DNA of 64,000 bases, from NCBI RefSeq assembly GCF_004135935.1, contig NZ_CP025086.1, positions 3,100,001-3,164,000 of the forward strand. Direction: 5' to 3'. The notes beneath the pieces are model-generated. The model saw only the letters and a program-made list of their open reading frames with translations, had not been told where the DNA came from and did not search any database. A program made the translations under genes and the position numbers. This document shows positions 9,146 to 18,488 of this stretch, in pieces. The stretch comes from Methylovirgula ligni (GTDB lineage: Bacteria > Pseudomonadota > Alphaproteobacteria > Rhizobiales > Beijerinckiaceae). How positions within the stretch are numbered: position 1 is the first letter of the stretch; each line of letters begins with the position of its first letter.

Positions 9146-9948
9146 GCGACATATATGCCTTGCACGGGGTCATCGATCGCGTCGATGCGAAGCTGTTCAG
9201 CCATCGAAACATGACTCCGGCAGATCGCGTCCGGGCGCGCCTCGATACGCAACAGAAGCTGGTGCCGCTCGCAGACGCGCTTGCCGGAAAAGGCGATGCC
9301 CTGACAATCGACGACGCGACTGTCGCCTCGGCGCAGGCGGCCCTCCTGGCTCGGCGGCTCGGTCATGCGGTGACTTTATTCGTCAATCCCTGGCAGGTCG
9401 CAGACGGCCGCGCCTATGCCTTCGCGGCGCTCCATTGGCTGCTTGACCAGACACGCAAACGCAAAGTGACTTTGCGCGGCAAGACCTGGTGGCTGCTGAC
9501 GTTTCGTCAGAAGGATAGCCTCCGCGCGGAGATCAAGCGCCTGCTGCGCCTGCACGATGACCCGCAGGAAAGTCACGCGCTGATCGAAGAGTTGCGGCAG
9601 GCGCTCGGAGTGACGAACCTCGACATTCCCGACTATTTGCAAAGCCTGACCGTCCCGCAGCTCCGCGAACTGCGCGACGCCGGCGTCGACATTCAAAATC
9701 ATTATTGGACGCATCTCGATCCTGCCGCCCACACGCCAGCACGCTTTGCCGATGAATGGGCGCTTGCGCAGGACTGGCTGGCCGAGAACCTCGGCATCGC
9801 GTCACGGTTCTTCGCGTCACCTTTTGGCGATTATTTTCCGCAGCCGGATTTTCTGGCCAAACAGAAAATCGTTTGCCTTTTGTTGAGCCACAGTCACCCC
9901 GGCGGCACGCTGGGCCCTTGGGTCGTCAATCGTGTCGTATTTGACTGA
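9142..9948 (+). CDS. polysaccharide deacetylase family protein (NodB-like)
   Basis: A 268-residue protein with a carbohydrate esterase 4-like fold. LTIDDATVASAQAALLARRL corresponds to motif 1 (usually TFDDG), AVTLFVNPWQV to the following strand, and NHYWTHLDP carries the H-x3-H metal ligands of motif 2. FFASPFGDYFPQPDF resembles the later PxG motif. It lacks a signal peptide, unlike exported chitin deacetylases. It starts with TTG overlapping the stop of the glycosyltransferase gene. Likely role: removing N- or O-acetyl groups from a cell-surface glycan precursor. A strong terminator follows. Confidence 0.8.
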   Translation: MSDIYALHGVIDRVDAKLFSHRNMTPADRVRARLDTQQKLVPLADALAGKGDALTIDDATVASAQAALLARRLGHAVTLFVNPWQVADGRAYAFAALHWLLDQTRKRKVTLRGKTWWLLTFRQKDSLRAEIKRLLRLHDDPQESHALIEELRQALGVTNLDIPDYLQSLTVPQLRELRDAGVDIQNHYWTHLDPAAHTPARFADEWALAQDWLAENLGIASRFFASPFGDYFPQPDFLAKQKIVCLLLSHSHPGGTLGPWVVNRVVFD

Positions 9949-9974
9949 GCGGTGCGCGCTGGTTTTTGGAAAAG

Positions 9975-10017
9975 AAAACGCCCGCCGGAGGGAGGAGGAG
10001 GAACCGGCGGGCGTTTT
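9975..10017 (+). terminator. intrinsic terminator after the glycosyltransferase/deacetylase pair
   Basis: A perfect 14-bp inverted repeat (AAAACGCCCGCCGG at 9975-9988 and its complement at 10004-10017) encloses a 15-base purine-rich loop. The right arm ends in TTTT, typical of a Rho-independent terminator for the plus-strand genes. The left arm's A-run would also give a T-run on the minus strand, so it could act on minus-strand transcripts from the Tad cassette as well. Confidence 0.85.
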
Positions 10018-10316
10018 AGCACGCGAGTCGCGGGAACGAGCTTTCGCGGCAAACCCGGTTTCAACGCACTGAAAAAAACTGTCTCGAAGCGCGGCGAAAC
10101 CGGAACTGAAATTTTATTAAATGCTTTTGCGGCGCAGCAGAACTTTGAATATTGCGGCGCTGTTATGCAGCCAACGCATGATTTAATGGCCGTTGCTTGA
10201 CCATCTTCCGAGCCATTGGGCGCCAAACGCCTTGTGTTTCGCTTATCTATTGGAAAGCCATAGAATTTTTCAATCAACCCATGTCGAATACGCATGGGGC
10301 AAGAGCAAATCGCCAG
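10018..10316. other. intergenic region after terminator
   Basis: About 300 bases between the terminator and the end of the minus-strand Tad cassette. It is somewhat less GC-rich than its surroundings. No convincing coding frame or RNA structure is seen. Confidence 0.5.
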
Positions 10317-10760
10317 TCAGGACTGCGCGTTTGGGAAGCACGCCGTGGCGGAGAGCTGGGTTCCGCCCGCGAGTGCCTTGATCAAGGCCGGAACGACCGT
10401 GTTGAACGTGTAGACGATCGAAACTTGCGAAAAGCCGGTCAGGCCTGCGCAGGTCGCATTCGCATTCAATGTGACGTTCGTGGCGCCGAGGGTGATCGCC
10501 CAGGAAGCGGCCTGAGACTCGACGTAACTCGTCGCCAGCGAGGAGCTGTAAATCCCGGCCGAACCGCAGGCGTTCTGCACGAGACCCATGCAGCGCGCGC
10601 CGGCGATCGCCGTCTGCTGCAGGGCTTCGCGCGTCCACATCAGCCGGCCAAACTCGATAATTCCGAAAATGCAGAGAAGCAGCGGCATGGAAACCATGCC
10701 GAACTCGACCGCGGTCGCCGCCGAGCGGCATCTCGCAAAGCGGCCAAAGAGCTGTTTCAT
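10317..10760 (-). CDS. TadE-like pilus assembly protein
   Basis: A 147-residue protein with the TadE pseudopilin signature. After a short basic N-terminus comes AATAVEFGMVSMPLLLCIFG, where the Glu-containing segment precedes one hydrophobic helix, then FGRLMWTREALQQTAIAGAR. The rest is a small periplasmic domain with three cysteines. TadE-type proteins are minor pseudopilins of the Flp/Tad type IVc pilus system. It starts immediately after the stop of the next gene upstream and is the last gene of a three-gene minus-strand operon. Confidence 0.85.
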   Translation of the reverse strand: MKQLFGRFARCRSAATAVEFGMVSMPLLLCIFGIIEFGRLMWTREALQQTAIAGARCMGLVQNACGSAGIYSSSLATSYVESQAASWAITLGATNVTLNANATCAGLTGFSQVSIVYTFNTVVPALIKALAGGTQLSATACFPNAQS

Positions 10761-11360
10761 TTATTGGGTTTCCGCGACCGCGGTGGAGGAAATCGCGCCG
10801 TTCTTGACGATGCCATAAGACGAGAACATCGGGCTGTAGACTCTGGTGGCGACGATCGAGATGAATTTGCCGGCAAGGCCTCCGCTGGCGCAGGTCGATC
10901 CACACGTCACCGCCCCGCCCCATGTGACGGACGCGCCCGACCCTGTCGGGCAATAGCAAACATTGGCATTCGCCGCCGTGCCGCCCGACGAGATGGCGCC
11001 TGAATTGATCGTGGCCGAGGGGCCGTTGTTGACGATAATGCTCCCGTTCGCCCAGTTCGCCGCCCGCTCGCTTTCGACGATCGTGGCAAGGTTGGTCGCC
11101 AATGCGCCGCCGTTCGTCGAATTGACGTTCGACGCATTCAGCAGCGCATAATTGGCGGCCGCCGAAACCGCACTTTCCAAACCGAATTTGACATAGAGCA
11201 CGCCGCCGAAATCCGCCGCCGCCGCGAGGAGGAGACAGAAAATCGGCGCCAGAAGCGCGAACTCCACCGCCGAGACGCCCGCGCGGTCGGCCATCGGCCG
11301 CCGTGCCCATGCGAAAATTACCGCCGATAGCGGCCGAAGGAAGGAAGCGATTTTGTTCAT
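10761..11360 (-). CDS. TadE/TadG-family pilus assembly protein
   Basis: A 199-residue protein with a basic N-terminus, then AGVSAVEFALLAPIFCLLLA, the TadE-like pseudopilin motif with its single membrane helix. The remainder is Gly/Ser/Asn/Ala-rich with four cysteines (VCYCPTG, TCGSTCASGG), probably exposed on the periplasmic side. Its ATG overlaps the stop of the TadG-like gene by the ATGA arrangement, and its stop abuts the following TadE-like gene. The set probably makes minor components of a Flp-type pilus. Confidence 0.82.
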   Translation of the reverse strand: MNKIASFLRPLSAVIFAWARRPMADRAGVSAVEFALLAPIFCLLLAAAADFGGVLYVKFGLESAVSAAANYALLNASNVNSTNGGALATNLATIVESERAANWANGSIIVNNGPSATINSGAISSGGTAANANVCYCPTGSGASVTWGGAVTCGSTCASGGLAGKFISIVATRVYSPMFSSYGIVKNGAISSTAVAETQ

Positions 11361-13312
11361 TGCACGAGCTCGACTTGGGCGGACCCCGACGAGCTGATGC
11401 AGCTATTGCTCGTCAGATGGGTACCGCCGGAAAGAGTGATCTGCGAGGCGATGACCTGCAGGCATTGACCGGTCTGGTTGCCGACACTGGCGCCGCCACT
11501 CAGCGCCATCGGTCCTTTGGGAAAGTAGAGCGCGCCGGAAAGCAGCGTATTGCTCGCCCCTTCGCTGAAATAGGCGCCGCCCGTAGCTGACGATGGGCCG
11601 ATGATGACGAGATTTGCATCCGTGCCCGATGTCGGAGCCGAAAGGGAAATATTGTTGAAGCCGGCGCCTTCGCAGAAAACGGCGCTGGTGCAGGAGGAAC
11701 CCGATACGGTGCTTTGCCCCGCCATGACCAAAGTGACACCGGTCCCCGAGACACCGATCGTCGAGCCGTTGCAGCTTACGTCGCCGCCACCATTGGCGCC
11801 GAAGGCGATGTAGCCGTAGACGGAATAGACGCCCGCCCCCAGCGCTGTGCCGCCCGCCGTCGAAAAATAGCCGTCGATATCATGCTGCGCGGCTGCGCTG
11901 ATCGTCATGCAGGTGCCGCCGTTCGGCGCGCTCAGATTGCCGACAAGCTGGAAGAGATCGCCGCTGCCAGTCGCGTCGGCGAAAGTCGTCTTGGAGCCGC
12001 CGCCGACAAGGACCGCATAGCCGCTGCTGCTCGGGCCGATGTTGAAGCTGTTGGTCGAGCCGCTGCCCATCGTGAGCGTCGAGCCGCCGGTATTATAGAT
12101 ACCGCCGGCGATGACGAAAGTGCTGGGGCCGCCGAACGTCAGCGTCGTGCCTGTGTTGCAAACGCTGAAATTGCCCCCGCTGCCGCTACAGGACGAGGTT
12201 GCGGACCCGATGTTGAATGTGCCGGCACCGAAAGTCGTGGTGGTGCCGCCGCCGGTCATAATGCCCCGGCTGATGTTGAAGGTTCCGCCGCCGAACGTAA
12301 GCGTCGAGCCCGTGTTGCAAATACTGAACGTGCCACCATTGCAGCCCGAGGATTTGCCTGGGCCGAAGTTGAAGGTTGCGGCCGTGGTTGCCGCGGCAAA
12401 GCTGACACTGACGCCGCCGTCGACAACAACGCCTGCGAAGGTATATGTGCCGCCGTTGGGACAGGTCACTGTCCACGAGCCACCCGAATTTGTGTAGGAC
12501 GAGGAGCAGCCCGCTGTGGTCAGCGCGCTTTGGGTCGTGCTCTGGTTGCTATAGCCAAATTCCAGCAGGGTGCCGGTTGAAACATTGGGGGCGCCCGGCG
12601 CGCTGAGCGAAGACAGCGAATTTGCATGGGTCTGCAAAGCTGTGACAGCCGTGTTCGAGGCCAGCGGATCAGCCGTCGTCTGCTTGACGAGCGAGCCGGA
12701 AATGCCGCTGCAAGGCTGAGTTGGCGTCGTGCCATTGTAGCTCACGGACTTCGCGGTGATCGACGTCCCGCAAGGGACACTGACCGTCGCATTGGATGAA
12801 ACCGAGCAGGACGCGGCCGAAACCGACGTACCGCCACTGAGCGTCACGCCGGTGCCGCTGCCGGAAAGCGCGAGAATGCAGGCCGATGGCGCCGCCGCGA
12901 GCTGCGCATCCGCCTGGCTTGAGACCGGCAACGTCGAGCCGGAGCGTAGAATCGGGGCGAGCAGCAGCACGTCATTGCGCAGGATATTGACCGAAACCGC
13001 CTGGTCGCCCGCTGTTCTGGGCGAGGACACGAGACCGACACTCGTCTGCGACGCGCCAATGCCATTGAGCGCCGCGACATTCTGCGCGACGGAGGTCATC
13101 GTCGTCGTCGAATTCGTCGATGAATAGGCAAGCGCGGCAGCAAAGGACGCGAGGTCTGCCGTCCGCTGGTTCTCGACCTTAACCACGAGCCCATAGCCGA
13201 ACTCGCCGGCGAGCGACACAAACCCGAGAAGCAGAGGGAGTGTTAGCGCGCCGATAATCGATACGGTTCCCGCGCGATGACGCGAAAACCGGCGCAACAA
13301 ATCAAAGATCAT
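11357..13312 (-). CDS. TadG-like protein with long Gly/Ser/Thr-rich beta-repeat domain
   Basis: A 651-residue protein. The N-terminal 60 residues hold the Tad domain: basic start, GTVSIIGALTLPLLLGFVSLAG as the membrane helix, then EFGYGLVVKVENQRTADLAS. The rest is low in charge and rich in Gly, Ser and Thr. Stretches such as LTFGGGTFNISRGIMTGGG and TLTFGGPSTFVIAGGIYN recur, suggesting a beta-helix or beta-roll stalk. Paired cysteines occur throughout. TadG-type proteins are anchored in the inner membrane and extend into the periplasm. I prefer the ATG at 13312; an in-frame TTG lies at 13342. No CpaF/TadA ATPase, prepilin or secretin gene lies in this window, so the cassette must rely on genes elsewhere. 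Confidence 0.8.
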   Translation of the reverse strand: MIFDLLRRFSRHRAGTVSIIGALTLPLLLGFVSLAGEFGYGLVVKVENQRTADLASFAAALAYSSTNSTTTMTSVAQNVAALNGIGASQTSVGLVSSPRTAGDQAVSVNILRNDVLLLAPILRSGSTLPVSSQADAQLAAAPSACILALSGSGTGVTLSGGTSVSAASCSVSSNATVSVPCGTSITAKSVSYNGTTPTQPCSGISGSLVKQTTADPLASNTAVTALQTHANSLSSLSAPGAPNVSTGTLLEFGYSNQSTTQSALTTAGCSSSYTNSGGSWTVTCPNGGTYTFAGVVVDGGVSVSFAAATTAATFNFGPGKSSGCNGGTFSICNTGSTLTFGGGTFNISRGIMTGGGTTTTFGAGTFNIGSATSSCSGSGGNFSVCNTGTTLTFGGPSTFVIAGGIYNTGGSTLTMGSGSTNSFNIGPSSSGYAVLVGGGSKTTFADATGSGDLFQLVGNLSAPNGGTCMTISAAAQHDIDGYFSTAGGTALGAGVYSVYGYIAFGANGGGDVSCNGSTIGVSGTGVTLVMAGQSTVSGSSCTSAVFCEGAGFNNISLSAPTSGTDANLVIIGPSSATGGAYFSEGASNTLLSGALYFPKGPMALSGGASVGNQTGQCLQVIASQITLSGGTHLTSNSCISSSGSAQVELVQ

Positions 13313-13465
13313 GAGAAGGGCTCGAGAACTACGACGCCCCAAAACTAAGAATATTTATGTTTAAGAAGTTATAAGAGGAAAACAGAAAGAGGATGAGATA
13401 ATTTGAATGGTTTACTCGGTGTAAATGCCCAAGAATAGACCAATGCAGGCGATGCTAGGCAGGGT

Positions 13466-16414
13466 CTATTCCGCTGCATTCCTCCGGGGCGCGGGGCGGC
13501 GCTCCAGGACCGGCTTCAGGTAATGGCCGGTGTGGCTGCGCGGCACCTTCACAATATCTTCCGGCGTGCCTTGCGCGACGATCGTGCCGCCGCCGTCACC
13601 GCCCTCGGGACCGAGATCGATGATCCAGTCGGCGGTTTTGATGACATCGAGATTGTGCTCGATGACGACGACGCTGTTGCCGCCTTCAACGAGCTGGTGC
13701 AGCACTTCGAGCAGCTTGGCGACATCGTGGAAGTGCAGACCCGTCGTCGGCTCGTCGAGAATATAGAGAGTGCGCCCGGTCGCGCGGCGCGAAAGCTCCT
13801 TGGCGAGCTTCACCCGCTGCGCCTCGCCACCCGATAGGGTGTTGGCCTGCTGCCCGACCTTGATATAGCCGAGGCCGACGCGCGATAAAGTCTCCATCTT
13901 CTCGCGGATCGGGGGCACTGCCTTGAACAAGGCCCCTGCTTCCTCGACCGTCATGTTGAGCACGTCGGCGATGGACCTGTCGCGGTATTTCACTTCCAGA
14001 GTCTCGCGCTCATAGCGCGTGCCCTTGCAGACATCGCAGGTGACATAGACGTCCGGCAGAAAGTGCATCTCGATCTTGATGACGCCGTCGCCCTGGCAGG
14101 CTTCGCAGCGCCCGCCCTTGACGTTGAAGGAGAAGCGCCCCGGCTGGTAGCCGCGCGCCTTCGCTTCCGGCAGGCCGGCGAACCATTCGCGGATCGGCGT
14201 GAAGGCGCCGGTGTAGGTCGCGGGGTTGGAGCGCGGCGTGCGGCCGATCGGCGATTGATCGATGTCGATGACCTTGTCGAGATGCTGCAGGCCCTCGATC
14301 GCCTTATGCGGCGCCGGATGTTCGACTGCGCCATTGAGCTTGCGCGCCACGGCCTTGTAGAGCGTATCGACAATGAGCGTCGACTTGCCGCCGCCGGAAA
14401 CGCCGGTGATGCAAGTGAAAAGCCCAAGCGGAATGTCGACCGAGACATCCTTGAGATTGTTGCCCGTCGCCTCGACGATCTTGAGCTTGCGCGCCGGATC
14501 GGGCTTGCGCCGCGTGCGCGGCACCGGCACCTGCAAACGGCCCGACAGATATTGCCCCGTCAGCGACTTCGGATCGTCCATGATCTCCGTCGCCGTGCCC
14601 TGCGCGACGATCTCGCCGCCGTGGATGCCGGCGCCCGGCCCCACATCGACGACATGGTCGGCCGTCAGGATCGCATCCTCGTCATGTTCGACGACGATGA
14701 CGCTGTTGCCGAGATCGCGCAGGCGCCGCAAGGTTTCGAGCAGCTTGGCGTTGTCGCGCTGGTGCAGCCCGATCGAGGGCTCGTCGAGCACATAGAGCAC
14801 GCCGGTGAGGCCCGAGCCGATCTGCGAGGCGAGCCGGATGCGCTGGCTCTCGCCGCCGGAGAGCGTGCCCGAGGCGCGCGATAGCGTCAGATAATCCAGC
14901 CCGACATCGATGAGGAAGGTCAACCGGTCGTTGATCTCCTTCAGGATGCGGCGGGCGATCTCAACGCGCTTCTCGTCGAGCGTTTCCGGCAGCGTGCCGA
15001 ACCACGCGCGCGCGTCGCGGACCGAGAGTTCGGCGACCTGACCGATATGCTTGCCCGCGATCTTCACCGCCAGCGCCTCTGGCTTCAGCCGATAGCCTTT
15101 GCAGGCCTTGCACGGCGTCGCCGTCATGAAACGGGCGATATCCTCTCGCGCCCAATCGCTTTCCGTTTCGTGATAGCGCCGATCGAGGTTGCTGATAATG
15201 CCCTCGAAGGGCTTCTTCACGTCATAGGAGCGCAGGCCGTCGTTGTAGGAGAAGCGGATCGGGTCCTCTCCCGACCCGTAGAACAGGATTTCCTGGATAT
15301 GTTCAGGCAGCGCCTCGAACGGCGTATCCAGCCGGAACTTGTAGTGCTTGGCGAGCGATTCGAGCGTCTGGAGATAGTAAGGCGAGGTCGAGCGCGCCCA
15401 GGGCGCGATGGCGCCCTTGCGCAAAGTGAGCTTCGGGTCCGGCACGATCAGCTCCGGATCGACCGTCTCCTCGCTGCCGAGGCCGCTGCATTCGGGACAC
15501 GCGCCGAAGGGATTGTTGAATGAGAACAGCCGCGGCTCGATCTCCGAGATGGTAAAGCCGGAGACGGGACAGGCGAATTTGGACGAGAAGACGATCTGCT
15601 TCGGCTTGCCGTTGTCCTCCTTCTCGTCGGCATATTCGATAAGGGCGATACCGTCGGCGAGTTCGAGCGCGGTCTCGAAGCTTTCCGAAAGCCGCGCCGC
15701 CAGATCCGGCCGCACGGCGATGCGGTCGACCACGACTTCGATGTCGTGCTTCAGCTTCTTGTCGAGCGCCGGCGTCTCGGCGATCTCGTAGAATTGCCCG
15801 TCGATCTTCAGCCGCTGGAAGCCGCGTTTCAGGTAATCGGCGATTTCCTTGCGATATTCGCCCTTGCGGCCGCGCACGACCGGGGCCAGCAGATAGAGCC
15901 GCGTGCGCTCGGGCAGCGCCAGCACCCGGTCCACCATCTGGCTCACCGTCTGGCTCTCGATCGGCAGACCCGTCGCCGGCGAATAGGGAATGCCCACGCG
16001 CGCCCAAAGCAAGCGCATGTAATCATAGATCTCGGTGACGGTGCCGACCGTCGAACGCGGATTTTTCGAGGTGGTCTTCTGCTCGATGGAGATCGCCGGC
16101 GAAAGCCCGTCGATCTGATCGACATCAGGCTTCTGCGTCATTTCCAGGAATTGGCGGGCATAAGCCGAAAGCGATTCGACATAGCGGCGCTGGCCCTCGG
16201 CATAGATCGTGTCGAAAGCGAGCGAGGATTTTCCCGAGCCCGAAAGCCCGGTGAAGACCACGAGCTTGTCACGCGGAATGACGAGATCGACGTTCTTGAG
16301 GTTATGCTCGCGTGCGCCGCGCACGACGATCAGGCGGCGGTCGTCCTTGGGAAACGGCAGATTGAGCTCCGGCTCCTTGGCCTTGCGGGGGGTGGTTTTT
16401 CGCGGTGCTTTCAT
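13466..16414 (-). CDS. uvrA: excinuclease ABC subunit A
   Basis: UvrA is the damage-scanning ATPase of nucleotide excision repair, working with UvrB. The 982-residue length is normal. It has two ABC modules: Walker [15 protein letters not shown] near residue 55 with signature [19 protein letters not shown], and in the second half [15 protein letters not shown] with [18 protein letters not shown]. The second zinc finger is intact ([15 protein letters not shown] ... [13 protein letters not shown]). In the first, the usual CxxC reads CPVS, so one Cys is missing, although CPECSGLG is present. The upstream gap holds no GAAC-N7-GAAC box; the SOS box lies 3.2 kb away before ssb. Confidence 0.97.
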   Translation of the reverse strand: MKAPRKTTPRKAKEPELNLPFPKDDRRLIVVRGAREHNLKNVDLVIPRDKLVVFTGLSGSGKSSLAFDTIYAEGQRRYVESLSAYARQFLEMTQKPDVDQIDGLSPAISIEQKTTSKNPRSTVGTVTEIYDYMRLLWARVGIPYSPATGLPIESQTVSQMVDRVLALPERTRLYLLAPVVRGRKGEYRKEIADYLKRGFQRLKIDGQFYEIAETPALDKKLKHDIEVVVDRIAVRPDLAARLSESFETALELADGIALIEYADEKEDNGKPKQIVFSSKFACPVSGFTISEIEPRLFSFNNPFGACPECSGLGSEETVDPELIVPDPKLTLRKGAIAPWARSTSPYYLQTLESLAKHYKFRLDTPFEALPEHIQEILFYGSGEDPIRFSYNDGLRSYDVKKPFEGIISNLDRRYHETESDWAREDIARFMTATPCKACKGYRLKPEALAVKIAGKHIGQVAELSVRDARAWFGTLPETLDEKRVEIARRILKEINDRLTFLIDVGLDYLTLSRASGTLSGGESQRIRLASQIGSGLTGVLYVLDEPSIGLHQRDNAKLLETLRRLRDLGNSVIVVEHDEDAILTADHVVDVGPGAGIHGGEIVAQGTATEIMDDPKSLTGQYLSGRLQVPVPRTRRKPDPARKLKIVEATGNNLKDVSVDIPLGLFTCITGVSGGGKSTLIVDTLYKAVARKLNGAVEHPAPHKAIEGLQHLDKVIDIDQSPIGRTPRSNPATYTGAFTPIREWFAGLPEAKARGYQPGRFSFNVKGGRCEACQGDGVIKIEMHFLPDVYVTCDVCKGTRYERETLEVKYRDRSIADVLNMTVEEAGALFKAVPPIREKMETLSRVGLGYIKVGQQANTLSGGEAQRVKLAKELSRRATGRTLYILDEPTTGLHFHDVAKLLEVLHQLVEGGNSVVVIEHNLDVIKTADWIIDLGPEGGDGGGTIVAQGTPEDIVKVPRSHTGHYLKPVLERRPAPRRNAAE

Positions 16415-16619
16415 GGACTTTCGTAGAATATCCTCGTCTCCCCGCGGGGAGGAAAACAGGGGACCCGGGCTTGGGAGGTTGCGCGCTGCCTAAGGTTCGC
16501 GGAAAATCGCGACAGGCCTAAGATATGGATTAGCAAGGGCAAGGCCAAGTGCGGCTTTGCCCCGCGCCAGCCCGGCCGGACCGGAAGACACACAAAAACA
16601 GCCTACCGCAGGAAACGCC

Positions 16620-17960
16620 ATGGACGCTCCCGCCCCCGCCAAAAGCCGGCCGCCGTTTTACAAACAGCTCTACATCCAGGTTCTCTTCGCCATTTTCCTC
16701 GGCGCCTTGTTCGGCTGGCTCGCGCCGCATGCCGCGACGGCGGACTGGGTGAAGGCCCTCGGCGATGGCTTCGTCAAGCTCATCAAAATGGTCATCGCGC
16801 CGATCATTTTCCTGACCGTCACGGCCGGCCTCGCCCATATCTCCGACGCCCGCAAGGTCGGCCGCGTCGCGCTGAAGGCGCTCGTCTATTTTGAGGTCGT
16901 CTCGACCCTCGCGCTCGCCATCGGCCTCATCATCGGCAATCTGATCCGCCCCGGCGCTGGCCTCGCCGCCCACGCCAATGCCGCCGCCGTTGCCAAATAT
17001 GTCACGGCCGCCAGCGGCGAACACCCGGTCGAATATCTCCTTAACATCATCCCGGATTCGGTCGTCGGCGCCTTCGCCCGCGGCGACATCCTGCAGGTGC
17101 TGCTGTTCTCGATCCTGTTCGGCTTCGCCCTGCTGGCGCTCGGCGAGCGCGGCAAAACATTGAGCGACGTGCTCGACCAAGCGACCAAAGCGATCTTCGG
17201 CGTTATCGAGATCGCCATGCGCGCCGCCCCGCTCGGCGCCTTCGGCGCCATGGCCTTTACCGTCGGCAAATACGGCGCGCAGGCGCTGGGCGCCCTCGCC
17301 GGCGAGATCGCGACCTTCTACCTGACCTCGGCGTTGTTCATCATATTCGTCCTGGGCGGCATAGCCCGCTTCGCCGGCTTCAACATCTTCAAGTTCCTCG
17401 CCTATCTGAAAGACGAATTGCTGATCGTGCTTGGCACGAGTTCCTCGGAAAGCGCGCTGCCGCGGCTTATCGAAAAGCTCGAGGCGCTCGGCTGTTCGCG
17501 ATCCGTCGTCGGCCTTGTCGTACCTGCCGGCTATTCGTTCAATCTCGACGGCACCAATATCTATATGACCCTGGCGACGCTGTTCATCGCCCACGCGCTC
17601 GGCTTCGACCTCACGCTCGGCCAGCAATTGTCGATCCTGATCGTCGCCATGCTGACCTCGAAGGGCGCGACCGGCGTCACCGGCGCGGGCTTTATCACGC
17701 TCGCCGCGACGCTCTCGACAGTCTCGCCCGCGCTGGTGCCGGGCATGGCGATCCTCCTCGGCATCGATAAATTCATGAGTGAATGCCGGGCAATCACCAA
17801 TTTCATCGGCAATGGCGTCGCAACCGTGGTGATCTCGGCCTCCGAAGGCGAGCTCGACCGCGCCAAGCTGAACGCCGCACTCGATGCCGGGCGCAGAGAC
17901 CCGGCGGAGGCGAGCCTCAAGCTTGCAATGGCGGAAGCGGAATCGCCGCGAGAGCCGTGA
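16620..17960 (+). CDS. dctA: C4-dicarboxylate transporter (DctA-type, DAACS family)
   Basis: A 446-residue secondary transporter of the dicarboxylate/amino acid:cation symporter family, predicted to import succinate, fumarate and malate across the inner membrane. Signatures are [19 protein letters not shown] in the N-terminal half, the hairpin serine motif [14 protein letters not shown], and [20 protein letters not shown] with [19 protein letters not shown]. These match DctA rather than the glutamate carriers. The start at 16620 follows AGGAAA. It is divergent from uvrA. No dctBD two-component genes are adjacent. Confidence 0.9.
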   Translation: MDAPAPAKSRPPFYKQLYIQVLFAIFLGALFGWLAPHAATADWVKALGDGFVKLIKMVIAPIIFLTVTAGLAHISDARKVGRVALKALVYFEVVSTLALAIGLIIGNLIRPGAGLAAHANAAAVAKYVTAASGEHPVEYLLNIIPDSVVGAFARGDILQVLLFSILFGFALLALGERGKTLSDVLDQATKAIFGVIEIAMRAAPLGAFGAMAFTVGKYGAQALGALAGEIATFYLTSALFIIFVLGGIARFAGFNIFKFLAYLKDELLIVLGTSSSESALPRLIEKLEALGCSRSVVGLVVPAGYSFNLDGTNIYMTLATLFIAHALGFDLTLGQQLSILIVAMLTSKGATGVTGAGFITLAATLSTVSPALVPGMAILLGIDKFMSECRAITNFIGNGVATVVISASEGELDRAKLNAALDAGRRDPAEASLKLAMAEAESPREP

Positions 17961-17972
17961 CCTCCTGCCTCG

Positions 17973-18344
17973 TCAATAATACCCATCCCGCGCCCGCAGG
18001 CGGCGGACGAAGAGCCGCAACAGATCGAGCGCGAAGCTCGGCGTCTCGCTGACGATTTTCAAAAACTGCTTTTCGGAAACCGGCACCAGCGTCACATCGG
18101 TCACCGCGATCGCCGTGCCGCTGCGCGGCGCCGGATCGACGAGCGACATTTCACCAAAAAACTCACCGGGCCCGAGAATGGCCACGACACGGTGGCCGGC
18201 ATGAATTTCGACGCTTCCGCTCTGGACGACGAACAAGGCTTCGGCTTTGTCGCCCTCGCGAAAAATGACCTCGTCAGCGACATAGGCGCGCGTCGGCAGG
18301 CCGGCCTTCAACAACAGACTGAAATCCAAAGGCGCATTGGCCAT
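17973..18344 (-). CDS. stand-alone cyclic nucleotide-binding domain protein
   Basis: A 123-residue protein made almost entirely of one Crp/cNMP-binding domain: VIFREGDKAEALFVVQSGSV, then the phosphate-binding cassette FGEMSLVDPAPRSGTAIAV with its Arg-Ser pair, and a C-terminal helix LLRLFVRRLRARD. There is no helix-turn-helix, so it is not a transcription factor by itself; such proteins may bind a nucleotide and a partner. The ATG at 18344 has GGGGG upstream. It is convergent with dctA and divergent from the radical SAM gene. Ligand unknown. Confidence 0.82.
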   Translation of the reverse strand: MANAPLDFSLLLKAGLPTRAYVADEVIFREGDKAEALFVVQSGSVEIHAGHRVVAILGPGEFFGEMSLVDPAPRSGTAIAVTDVTLVPVSEKQFLKIVSETPSFALDLLRLFVRRLRARDGYY

Positions 18345-18434
18345 AATCACCCCCAATTCGCGTCCGCCGGTCCAACCGAAGAAGACCCGATCGCGCTCCC
18401 GAACAGCCTATGCCTCGGCTAGGAACTTTGCTAC

Positions 18435-18476
18435 AGTTTCGGTTTCCATAGATTTAGTTTCGACCTCAATAGATTT
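18435..18476 (+). repeat. 21-bp tandem direct repeat before the radical SAM gene
   Basis: Two adjacent 21-base units at 18435-18455 and 18456-18476 agree at 17 positions; both begin AGTTTCG and end ATAGATTT. The array ends 12 bases before the GTG start of the radical SAM gene, so it overlaps the likely leader. It could be an operator for a dimeric regulator, or a chance duplication. Confidence 0.6.
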
Positions 18477-18488
18477 GGATTTTACCCC

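Noticed and set aside
9952-10200. 82-residue plus-strand frame after the deacetylase gene
   Set aside because: It runs straight through the terminator hairpin and has no motif.
13343-13465. SOS box or small gene between uvrA and the TadG-like gene
   Set aside because: No GAAC-N7-GAAC and no supported frame; only a modest AT-rich stretch that may be a promoter.
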